This document shows, in pieces, positions 1 to 5,820 of a stretch of DNA of 10,492 nt; the first letter of the stretch is position 1; every line of letters starts with the position of its first letter. The translations under genes were made by a program, and so were the position numbers. The notes beneath the pieces were generated by a model that saw nothing but the letters and a program-made list of their open reading frames with translations, was not told the DNA's origin and made no database searches. The stretch comes from Firmicutes bacterium UBA5449 (GTDB lineage: Bacteria; Bacillota; SHA-98; UBA4971). Location: contig DIQZ01000010.1 of assembly GCA_002424305.1 (NCBI GenBank), positions 36,763 to 47,254 on the forward strand, given 5' to 3'.

Positions 1-1416
1 AGTAGTGTCTTTGCCACAGTGAATACACTTGCCCGGGTTAGGCTGGGCATTCATTGGAATACATCTGATAGTGGCGCCGGTCTCTTCTTTCACTGATAAT
101 TCGCATTCCTGGCTTTCACACCAGGGAGCAAAGATGAGCCCGCGTTGCTTTTCCATGATAGTCTTGAATTGCTCGTAATCATCTACTATGTGAGTGTTTT
201 CATCCAGGAAGCGTTTAGCTCGTTCATAGAGACCGGTTTGAACGCTACCTAGCATATCTGTCACTGCTTGTTCCAAGTTTTCCACGGGCACAGAAGTCTT
301 TTCGCCTGTATCGCGTCGCACCAGGACTACTTTTCCCGCTTTGACGTCACGCGGTCCGATCTCTAATCTGATGGGAACGCCTCGCAATTCCCACTCATTG
401 AACTTCCAGCCTGGTGAGTATTCTTCTCTCGCATCCAACTCTACTCTGCAAATCTTCTCCAGCCTCTCAAGAACATCATGAGCTGAGTCGAGTACTGTCT
501 CTTGAGAGGGAGGTGGCATGATAGGCACAATTATTACCTGTATCGGCGCAACCCTCGGTGGAAGAGCAAGCCCTCGTTCGTCTCCGTGAACCATAATAAG
601 TCCACCAATTAGTCTAGTCGAAACGCCCCAAGAAGTCTGCCAAACATATTTTAACTGGTTATCCTTATCAAGGAAAGATATGTCGAACGCTTTTGCGAAG
701 TTCTGGCCTAAATGATGGGATGTGCCTGCTTGTAAAGCCCTCCCATCAGTCATTAATGCCTCAACGCAGTAAGTGGTGATGGCACCGGCGAACTTCTCTC
801 TTTCCGTTTTTCGGCCGGCTAGAACAGGTATTGCCAAATCTTCAGATATGAAGCTTCTATATACATCTAGCATTTTCAAGGTTTCTTCTTCCGCTTCTTC
901 CTCAGTTCTGTGACAGGTATGTCCTTCCTGCCATAGAAATTCCGAGGTTCTTAGGAAGGGCTTCGTAGTTTTCTCCCAACGAACAACATTGGCCCATTGG
1001 TTTATGAGTACAGGGAGATCGCGCCATGAACTAATCCACTTTGAGTACATATGTCCGATAATCGTCTCAGAAGTCGGTCTAACTACAAGAGGTTCCGCTA
1101 ACTCTTCATTTCCGGCTTTAGTTACCCAGGCGACCTCCGGAGCGAAGCCTTCAACGTGTTCGGCTTCCTTCTGAAGAAAGCTTTCCGGGATAAATAATGG
1201 GAAGTAGGCATTTCTATGTCCTGTAGCCCTGAAACGTTTGTCGAGAAGCTCCTTTATGTTCTCCCAAATACCAAATCCATAGGGGCGTATTACCATACAG
1301 CCCCGCACAGGAGTATAGTCAGCAAGTTCGGCGCGAAGGATCACATCTATATACCACTGTGAGAAATTCTCCGATTTTGGGGTTATATGTTCCACAAATC
1401 CTTGTGAGTTTTCCAT
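1..1416 (-). CDS. proS: Prolyl-tRNA synthetase, archaeal/eukaryotic type (ProS type 3), 3' end cut by window edge
   Basis: Charges tRNA-Pro with proline in the cytoplasm. The minus frame is open from an ATG at 1416-1414 to the window edge, 472 codons, so only about ten residues of the usual roughly 480 should be missing. The start is supported by AGGAGGG about 11 nt upstream (1434-1428). Class II features are visible: RPTSE at residues 113-117, the motif 2 stretch RTSEFLWQEGHT at 156-167, and a motif 3-like segment STRLIGGLIMVHGDERGLALPPR (first part STRLIGGLIMVHGDERG) followed by the anticodon-binding domain opening PIQVIIVPI. The C-terminal zinc site typical of this subtype is present as C433/C438 and C464/C467. 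The length and these motifs fit the type without the bacterial INS editing domain. The gene is alone behind a T-box leader, so tRNA charging should control its expression. Identity is seen directly in the translation; regulation is inferred from the leader. Confidence 0.96.
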   Translation of the reverse strand, partial: MENSQGFVEHITPKSENFSQWYIDVILRAELADYTPVRGCMVIRPYGFGIWENIKELLDKRFRATGHRNAYFPLFIPESFLQKEAEHVEGFAPEVAWVTKAGNEELAEPLVVRPTSETIIGHMYSKWISSWRDLPVLINQWANVVRWEKTTKPFLRTSEFLWQEGHTCHRTEEEAEEETLKMLDVYRSFISEDLAIPVLAGRKTEREKFAGAITTYCVEALMTDGRALQAGTSHHLGQNFAKAFDISFLDKDNQLKYVWQTSWGVSTRLIGGLIMVHGDERGLALPPRVAPIQVIIVPIMPPPSQETVLDSAHDVLERLEKICRVELDAREEYSPGWKFNEWELRGVPIRLEIGPRDVKAGKVVLVRRDTGEKTSVPVENLEQAVTDMLGSVQTGLYERAKRFLDENTHIVDDYEQFKTIMEKQRGLIFAPWCESQECELSVKEETGATIRCIPMNAQPNPGKCIHCGKDTT

Positions 1417-1520
1417 TTTGCTCGTATCCCTCCTAATTTGGCTACAAGGAATCTACACATTTTACCGTTTTGAAAATAGGTTATCCAACTTATCAGTGTA
1501 CTTAAGTTGAGATGCCGACC

Positions 1521-1560
1521 AAAAAAATAAGAAAGCCTTCGCCCATATGAGGGCGAAGGC
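1521..1560 (-). terminator. Intrinsic terminator of the proS T-box
   Basis: A perfect 10-bp stem (GCCTTCGCCC at 1535-1544 with GGGCGAAGGC at 1551-1560) with a six-base loop is followed on the minus strand by a U-rich run ending in seven T's (1534-1521). It lies immediately after the T-box sequence and about 105 nt before the proS start, as expected for the alternative to the antiterminator. Confidence 0.95.
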
Positions 1561-1809
1561 AAAGGCCTCCGCGGTACCACCCCGATTAGCACTACACTAA
1601 AAAGACATAGTGCCCCTCTCTAATATGTGCCCACAGTCCCACGAAGCACATCCCTCTTAACGGTAGGTCCCCGTCGAACTCATCGTTCGCAGCTCCAGGG
1701 TGGGTAGCTCATTAACACGGACGATGGGCCTTTCAGCAAGCGGCCCACTCTCTGTGCTCCATAATCAATGGCAGCCCCTTCATCACTAAGTTTAGCTGAA
1801 TTTACTTAT
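1521..1809 (-). promoter_or_regulatory. T-box leader (tRNA-sensing riboswitch) of proS
   Basis: On the minus strand the conserved T-box sequence GGGGTGGTACCGCGG lies at 1583-1569, directly before an intrinsic terminator. Its bulge reads UGGU (1579-1576); U at the variable position pairs with an A73 discriminator, which fits tRNA-Pro. Stem I signatures are present: AGAGAG (1753-1748), then a TGGGCC/GGCCCA apical hairpin (1747-1725) with loop GCTGAAA, then GGAGC and GAAC (1688-1685). The ACGG...CCGTTA element follows (1674-1658). Uncharged tRNA should stabilise the antiterminator and allow proS expression. The specifier codon is not clear: the position after GAAC reads GAU, and the only nearby proline codon is CCU at 1667-1665, inside the ACGG...CCGT hairpin. 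Confidence 0.93.
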
Positions 1810-1815
1810 GATTAT

Positions 1816-1844
1816 ATGATAGCACATTCATTCTCCACAGGCAA
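1816..1844 (-). promoter_or_regulatory. Sigma-A-type promoter of the proS T-box transcript
   Basis: On the minus strand a -35 of TTGCCT (1844-1839) is separated by 17 nt from a -10 of TATCAT (1821-1816). The -10 is preceded by TG one base upstream, an extended -10. Transcription would begin near 1809, just before stem I of the T-box. Spacing and position fit well; the hexamers are imperfect. Confidence 0.7.
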
Positions 1845-2133
1845 CTAGCCGTGCGGAATTCCTGCTCTAACTCTCTCATAGCTCCCTGTTGACTCTCCCG
1901 TACGGTACTCGGTACTGTGCTCGTTGCCCACACTAGCTTTACTCAGTCAATTACCCCAATTGCACAGACTAGTCCCGGACTTGATAGTCCCGGAGTTGTT
2001 CCCGGAGTGTCGTTGGCTGAAAAAGGTTCTCACTACCAAGGCTCCGGTGTTATCAAGCTGAGATACTGTCTGTAATAGGGACAAAGAACAGTCGCCATGA
2101 TGGGAGGAGTCCCTTCAAGTGAGATTGTTAAAC
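1845..2133. other. Intergenic stretch without a recognised gene
   Basis: This lies between the proS promoter and the end of the pyruvate-kinase-like gene. I see no supported ORF, tRNA or clear terminator. It contains short repeats: a doubled GGTACT near 1905-1916 and the 15-bp tandem repeat listed separately. A 37-codon plus ORF starting in the 2097-2102 area runs antisense into the neighbouring gene and is not credible. Confidence 0.5.
1970..2006. repeat. 15-bp tandem repeat, about 2.5 copies
   Basis: TAGTCCCGGACTTGA (1970-1984) is followed directly by TAGTCCCGGAGTTGT (1985-1999), two mismatches, and then by a partial third copy TCCCGGA (2000-2006). The function is unknown. It is too short to classify and could be simple slippage. 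Confidence 0.6.
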
Positions 2134-2688
2134 CTACCATGTTCGTGGTTTGCAAAGGATTTCATGGACTCTCAGGTCGAAAACATTGTTGGAGTGCGCA
2201 GGGACTATGATTGCCGCTGTGTCTGCGCCTGAGCTGCTACCTCCTACTGCTACGATTTGATTACCATGCGGTACTAAACCGGCATCTAAAGCCATGATGG
2301 AGATTTCTACACATACTTTGAGGCCTTGCCCAAGCATCCTCAGGCTGTTTGCGATTATCTCAGGCGGATGGATACCTCCGTACTGATTTCTAAGAGCTCT
2401 ATCAACGCCTGCTAGGACATGGGTAGTGGTAAGGATTTTTACGCCGCACGAACCAAGATATGCGCGCTCATCTTTTGACATTTCATCGATTCCCGGACCG
2501 CGAAAACCCACATGATGTGTAACGCAGACAATAGATATCCCACTAATATCCAGATCCAATGCCTTCCTTACAGTTGCCCCTGTGTTGGAAGCAACCACAA
2601 TATGGCTTATTTGATGTTTCTTGCAATTGCTTATGGCTATCTTCAAAGTATCGACAGTATTTTCCGAACCCACCTTTTCCCATATCAT
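2134..2688 (-). CDS. Free-standing pyruvate kinase C-terminal (alpha/beta) domain-like protein
   Basis: A soluble protein of 184 residues. I recognise it as the family annotated 'pyruvate kinase alpha/beta domain-containing protein', which corresponds only to the regulatory C-terminal domain of pyruvate kinase and lacks the catalytic barrel. Visible features are the strand-loop HIVVASNTG at residues 29-37 and a late glycine/serine loop GGSSSGADTA at about 149-158, in the position of the effector-binding loop of pyruvate kinase. The start is taken as ATG 2688-2686 because AGGAGG lies 8 nt upstream; an in-frame GTG at 2697 overlaps that site and is unlikely. It follows the DUF554 gene by 51 nt in the same direction, so the two are probably co-transcribed. 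The length fits the family. Its biochemical role is not established; ligand sensing is an inference from the fold. Confidence 0.82.
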   Translation of the reverse strand: MIWEKVGSENTVDTLKIAISNCKKHQISHIVVASNTGATVRKALDLDISGISIVCVTHHVGFRGPGIDEMSKDERAYLGSCGVKILTTTHVLAGVDRALRNQYGGIHPPEIIANSLRMLGQGLKVCVEISIMALDAGLVPHGNQIVAVGGSSSGADTAAIIVPAHSNNVFDLRVHEILCKPRTW

Positions 2689-2739
2689 TGAAAACACCTC
2701 CTCGACAATAGTCTCGCATTCAAGATAATAATCAAGCCA

Positions 2740-3423
2740 CTAAAGTGTAGGGAATAACCGAATAAGAACAGCAGCAACAGCTATTGCAGGCAACATGTTT
2801 GCCACTTGAATCTTCTTAATACCGAGTATGTCCAAACCTATTCCCACAATAAGCAATCCACCGGTTGCAGTCATCTCAATGATTGCAGCATCTGTCAGGA
2901 GTTGTCTCATGACAGATGAAAGCATGGTCAGTCCCCCTTGGTAAACAAGTACTGCTACTGCAGACAGGGCAACTCCAATACCCATGGCTGAAGAAAAAGC
3001 GATAGAGGAAAACCCATCCATTATGGATTTTGTCATGAGAATCTGATAATTTCCGGATATACCGTCTTCCAGAGACCCGATAATTGCCATTGGGCCCACA
3101 CAAAACAGCAGGGTTGCTGTGAGGAAGCCCTTGGCAATTTGCGATTGTTCAGTTGCAAAACGCACTTCAAGGCGAGCCGCCACACTTTCCAGTCCTGCTC
3201 CGATATCTAGAACTGCGCCAAGAATTCCTCCAATTATCAGACTGAGCAACATGGTAAGGACGCTTTGTGTTTGAAGAGCTAAGCGTATTCCAAGAAAAAT
3301 CGTAAACGTGCCGATCCCCTGGACAACCACATGAGAAATTCTATCAGGCATACGTGTTTTCAATAACATGCCCAGGGTTGTCCCACCTAAGATCGCTGCT
3401 ATATTAATTAATGTTCCTTTCAT
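2740..3423 (-). CDS. DUF554 family integral membrane protein
   Basis: A protein of 227 residues with six or seven predicted hydrophobic segments, at about 4-21, 33-50, 57-76, 99-117, 139-160, 186-203 and 207-224. The start MKGTLINIAAI and the central FCVGPMAIIGSLEDG (107-121), followed by a KSIMDGFSSIAF segment, are hallmarks of the DUF554 (YdfK/YqgA-like) family. These are inner-membrane proteins of unproven function, often called putative transporters. ATG 3423 was chosen because the family begins MKGT; GGGAGG lies about 14 nt upstream, a long spacing. The frame stays open upstream to a GTG at 3495, but that extension has no ribosome binding site and no family match. It is the first gene of a likely two-gene unit with the pyruvate-kinase-like gene. 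Confidence 0.88.
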   Translation of the reverse strand: MKGTLINIAAILGGTTLGMLLKTRMPDRISHVVVQGIGTFTIFLGIRLALQTQSVLTMLLSLIIGGILGAVLDIGAGLESVAARLEVRFATEQSQIAKGFLTATLLFCVGPMAIIGSLEDGISGNYQILMTKSIMDGFSSIAFSSAMGIGVALSAVAVLVYQGGLTMLSSVMRQLLTDAAIIEMTATGGLLIVGIGLDILGIKKIQVANMLPAIAVAAVLIRLFPTL

Positions 3424-3614
3424 AGGCGCGTACACAGCCTCCCGGTATTTCTCCGCCCATAACCACGTCCCGTAAACGGAAACGCTGGTTATCACGGTTC
3501 ATGTCTTTGGTTGTCAGCGCTTGGACGTGTTAGGGATGCTCGAACCATCACGAGTCATCGCTTACAATCTGAAATTGTGTTTCTACATATGGGTACAAGA
3601 TACCTGGTGAACTA

Positions 3615-3656
3615 CTCGGCACTAAAATACCGAGCTTCGTAATTCTAGGCTACGAA
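3615..3656 (-). repeat. Two adjacent hairpins at the 3' end of the tnpB remnant (probable right end)
   Basis: Just downstream of tnpB are two stems: TTCGTA/TACGAA (3636-3641 with 3651-3656), overlapping the tnpB stop, and CTCGGC/ACCGAG (3615-3620 with 3629-3634; five pairs plus a G-U on the RNA). On the minus strand the second is followed by TAGTTCAC. IS200/IS605 elements carry sub-terminal hairpins near a short cleavage tetranucleotide, and in TnpB elements this region also encodes the 3' part of the guide RNA. Assigning this as the right end is inference; the exact boundary cannot be set. Confidence 0.45.
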
Positions 3657-4340
3657 CTTTAGTCCGTTGAACCTATACATTACCGGCCTGCCCAATACCA
3701 CTACCGGTCGCTCCATACCAAGAGATTCCAGATACTTTTTTGCGATATTGACTGCACCGTTAATATCTGCATCAATTACACTGCCACAGTCACGACAGGT
3801 ATATAAGCCTCGGTGTTTTCGATTGGATTTTACTGCGTTTTCTTTTGACGGAACGTCTTTGCAAATACAGCAAGTCTATGAAGTGTAGTTTTCTTCAATA
3901 TTATCCACAACTTGTATTCCGGCCAGTTGCGCTTTGTATTTTAGTTGATTAATCACTTTTCTATACGGTAGCTTATGAAACTTCTGATTTGTCTTTTTGC
4001 CGAAGTTGACGCCGCTACGGATGTTGGTAATGTCACCAATGAATATTACATTTACATTTTTAGAGGTGGCAGTATCTATTACGCTCTTTGTCATGCAATG
4101 CAGAAGATGCTCTACCTGTTTTCTACGTTTTTCATATAGCCTGTATACCCTTTCAGTTTGTTTAGGGTATTTAGCGCCTTGACTTACCTGCTGAGAATCG
4201 GATATTGATTGGTAGTGGCTTATGGTTTTATCGAAATATCTGTTTATTGCCAAAAGCTCTTGCGCTGATTGAGACGGTAAGTTTTTATACCAGAAATGAG
4301 TTTTCAGTCTCTTCTTTTGGTCATACATGTAGTATATCAA
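3645..4340 (-). pseudogene. tnpB: Decayed IS200/IS605 family TnpB (OrfB) with internal deletion and amber codon
   Basis: TnpB proteins are RNA-guided nucleases of IS200/IS605 and IS607 elements, usually 360-400 residues. Here one minus frame spans only 231 codons and includes an in-frame TAG at 3878-3876, where the family has Gln (NYTS-stop-TC for NYTSQTC). Before it are the N-terminal helix segment KTHFWYKNLPSQSAQELL (about 14-30), then at about 31 an abrupt jump to the post-RuvC-I region (AINRYFDKTISHY), and the IGDI motif (D103). The RuvC-I strand with its catalytic Asp is therefore missing. After the amber come the zinc-finger pairs C157/C160 and C182/C185 and the last RuvC block DADINGAVNI (D192). 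The first tens of residues are also absent: the frame is closed by a stop just upstream and opens at TTG 4340 without a good ribosome binding site. No tnpA is visible. It is almost certainly inactive as a nuclease. Confidence 0.9.
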
Positions 4341-4420
4341 ACATACATCCTAAATTTAACCCTGTAATGGCATATGATGCTTTGCATATGGTCGCCCACA
4401 AATAAGCTACCGTCTTTCAT

Positions 4421-4440
4421 CTCCCCATTGAAATAGGGAG
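4421..4440. repeat. Small inverted repeat CTCCC/GGGAG upstream of the tnpB remnant
   Basis: CTCCC (4421-4425) and GGGAG (4436-4440) flank a 10-nt loop. It lies about 80 bp upstream of the truncated tnpB frame and could be a left-end hairpin of the element, but no matching cleavage site is evident. Confidence 0.3.
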
Positions 4441-4480
4441 GACTCCCGGCGGCTTTTCCTAAAGCTGAATGATGAGGATA

Positions 4481-4499
4481 ATAGAGCCTGAGGCTCTAT
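4481..4499. repeat. Perfect 8-bp hairpin with 3-nt loop
   Basis: ATAGAGCC (4481-4488), loop TGA, GGCTCTAT (4492-4499). There is no adjacent T run on either strand, so it is not a normal intrinsic terminator. It sits at the outer side of the tnpB remnant, and a mobile-element end or a short RNA structure are both possible. Confidence 0.5.
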
Positions 4500-4685
4500 C
4501 AAGAAGGTGGGATTTTACTGATGAGGCATTGCCGATGAATACTAAGATGAACGCACTTAACTGTCGGTGAGCAGATTGTCCACGGTGGTTCGGTTGAAGT
4601 ATAGTAATGCGGTTAGTGTCTAAGAGTAAAGTCAGCTTTACTGCACTAAGAATAGATATAGATTAAGCTTTTAATGTGGAATCTG

Positions 4686-4772
4686 TTATCTTCCTTTTCT
4701 AACTATCACGATACAAGTTTTCTTCCGCCACTTGAAGATAGGCCCAATGAGTCTTTCGAGTAGTTGATACAT
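4686..4772 (-). CDS. Candidate small protein of 28 residues, basic and partly hydrophobic
   Basis: The minus strand carries ATG 4772-4770, preceded by AGGAGG with an 8-nt spacer, as good a ribosome binding site as those of gcvT and gcvH. It is followed by 28 codons and TAA (4688-4686). The product starts MYQLLERLIGPIF and ends CIVIVRKGR, with a basic middle (KWRKK); it could be an amphipathic or membrane-associated peptide. I recognise no family. Upstream are a 12-bp tandem repeat and a doubled GAACAG, which could be an operator. Its position beside a transposon remnant in a gene-poor stretch is compatible with a small toxin, a leader peptide or a chance ORF. Only the ribosome binding site and the start/stop pair are direct evidence. 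Confidence 0.4.
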   Translation of the reverse strand: MYQLLERLIGPIFKWRKKTCIVIVRKGR

Positions 4773-4807
4773 GGAAGCTACCTCCTATTTCTTGCTAACA
4801 TTTGCCC

Positions 4808-4842
4808 GAACAGCTCGAACAGGTTAACTAACAAGTTAACTA
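4808..4842. repeat. Tandem repeats upstream of the small ORF (ACARGTTAACTA x2, CGAACAG x2)
   Basis: ACAGGTTAACTA (4819-4830) is followed directly by ACAAGTTAACTA (4831-4842), one mismatch; each copy contains the palindrome GTTAAC. A second pair, CGAACAG spaced by 9 bp (from 4808 and 4817), overlaps the left end. They lie 36-70 bp upstream of the ATG of the 28-codon ORF, so a repressor or activator site is plausible but unproven. Confidence 0.5.
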
Positions 4843-4899
4843 CAGACTTATCTTACGCAGACATCACAATGCTAACTTGTAGTATCTCCGGGAAGCAAA

Positions 4900-4915
4900 A
4901 TCTATGATCATAGAT
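4900..4915. repeat. 16-bp perfect palindrome
   Basis: ATCTATGATCATAGAT reads the same on both strands, and its right part is repeated directly afterwards (AGATCATAG). It could be an operator for a dimeric regulator of the minus-strand small ORF, about 130 bp away. The composition is low-complexity AT, so chance cannot be excluded. Confidence 0.4.
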
Positions 4916-5447
4916 CATAGTATCCTAAGTAAGGTCAAATTGTGCAGAACTGTGACAATAATGGTCCTCTTCCGAGTCTTGTCGGCCGACACTACCTTAT
5001 TGAGAACTTGAAATCTGAAGACTCGCGTTTTTCTCCCCGTCGGATTTCACAAGGCCTCAGGTCATACATAGTCGGGCTGGATGGCTCCGCTCCCGTGTCT
5101 TACTCATGAATGGCATCTGGATAGAAACGTTCACGAATAGTGACTCATTGGTGTGCTATGGATTAGAAGCCGTTTTTCATGATTACCGACAGTATTATCT
5201 CTTGTGCTAGACTATTTTTCTCACATAAGTCAGTTCCAAGAAAGAAGGAATTGACGGGTCTTGGTCTAATATATAAAGCGAAAGGTGTGAAATATCTGTT
5301 CCGACCATTTTACTTGCAAGGTAGAGCGCATAGTAAGCTTTTTGGAAAAGACCTACCTTTAGGTTTCGTGGATGAAGGGCGGAAGCGTTGGTAGGCTTTA
5401 AAGCGGAAGATGTCGGCGGTTAGACACCAACTATGAGCACGAGACTC

Positions 5448-5471
5448 CAACGGAGCCTTTGGCTCCCGTTG
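5448..5471 (+). repeat. Hairpin upstream of the glycine riboswitch
   Basis: CAACGGAGCC (5448-5457), loop TTT, GGCTCCCGTTG (5461-5471): ten pairs with one bulged C. It lies about 80 nt before the first aptamer with no T run after it. It may be part of the gcv leader if transcription starts near 5285, or a separate small element. Confidence 0.45.
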
Positions 5472-5548
5472 ATAGGGCGCTGTTACATATACTCGTGAAG
5501 ACAACATGAATAGCTTACCGGATGAAGCTAGAGGGAGATGCCTTCACT

Positions 5549-5762
5549 GGATCTGGAGAATGCTTACGATCCCCCATGTGAAGGAGCCGTAGGAGCAAGA
5601 CAGCTTCCAGCCTAAGAAGTCGTCTAAACTCTCAGGCAAAAGCACCTTAGGCTGACGGACCTCTGGAGAGGCGCTTACTATACCTTTCGTAGGAGCGCCG
5701 CCGACGGAGTAACCCGCCCGCTTTGCCGGAAGACGGGGAATCTCTCAGGCGACAGGACAGGG
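5549..5762 (+). promoter_or_regulatory. Tandem glycine riboswitch (two aptamers) upstream of gcvT
   Basis: Two copies of the glycine aptamer signature occur in order. The first has TCTGGAGA (5552-5559), CCGTAGGAGCAA (5587-5598) and CTCTCAGGC (5629-5637). The second has TCTGGAGA (5662-5669), CCGACGGAGTAA (5701-5712) and CTCTCAGGC (5742-5750). The aptamers adjoin directly, as in the classical cooperative arrangement, and an intrinsic terminator follows immediately. By analogy with the Bacillus subtilis gcvT leader, glycine binding should prevent terminator formation and switch the operon on. Signatures and position are seen; the direction of control is inferred. Confidence 0.96.
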
Positions 5763-5791
5763 AAACGGGCAATACACCTTGCCCGTTTTTT
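5763..5791 (+). terminator. Intrinsic terminator of the glycine riboswitch
   Basis: AAACGGGCAA (5763-5772) pairs with TTGCCCGTTT (5779-5788) around loop TACACC, and the T run continues to 5791. Its left arm starts directly after the 3' end of the second aptamer, so aptamer folding and terminator formation can compete. It ends 29 nt before the gcvT start. Confidence 0.93.
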
Positions 5792-5820
5792 GTTGAGAAA
5801 TAATCAAGGAGGTGCTAGAA

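Larger units (their letters stand above)
4341..5545. other. Gene-poor region between the tnpB remnant and the glycine riboswitch
   Basis: Around 1.2 kb with no family I can recognise. It holds the small minus ORF at 4686-4772 and several palindromes and repeats listed separately. An 8-bp inverted repeat CGAGTCTT/AAGACTCG (4973-4980 with 5018-5025) encloses the palindrome TGTCGGCCGACA (4980-4991) and is followed by CGTTTTT, so it may be a weak plus-strand terminator. A possible promoter, TTGACG (5251) with 15 nt to TATAAA (5272), could feed the gcv leader. TATACT at 5488 is another -10 candidate, without a good -35. The 71-codon plus frame at 5179-5394 has no ribosome binding site and no recognisable motif, and I do not call it a gene. 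Confidence 0.5.

Noticed and set aside
989..1174. Plus-strand ORF inside proS
   Set aside because: Antisense shadow of a clearly conserved gene.
1682..1684. Reading the T-box as an aspartate-specific leader (GAU)
   Set aside because: The UGGU bulge predicts an A73 discriminator whereas bacterial tRNA-Asp has G73, and the downstream gene is proS; kept only as an unresolved specifier question.
2097..2210. Short plus ORF starting near 2097
   Set aside because: About 37 codons, mostly antisense to the pyruvate-kinase-like gene, with no ribosome binding site.
2689..2697. GTG 2697 as start of the pyruvate-kinase-like gene
   Set aside because: It overlaps the AGGAGGT ribosome binding site; ATG 2688 has ideal 8-nt spacing.
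3424..3495. N-terminal extension of the DUF554 protein from GTG 3495
   Set aside because: The family starts at MKGT, there is no ribosome binding site before the GTG, and the 24 extra residues do not fit the family start.
3997..4405. Plus-strand ORFs over the tnpB remnant
   Set aside because: Antisense shadows; the minus frame carries unmistakable TnpB motifs.
4819..4842. CRISPR-like repeat array
   Set aside because: Only two abutting 12-bp copies with no spacers and no cas genes nearby.
5179..5394. 71-codon plus-strand ORF
   Set aside because: No ribosome binding site before its ATG, no recognisable motif, and it lies in the putative gcv leader; it reads like a chance open frame.
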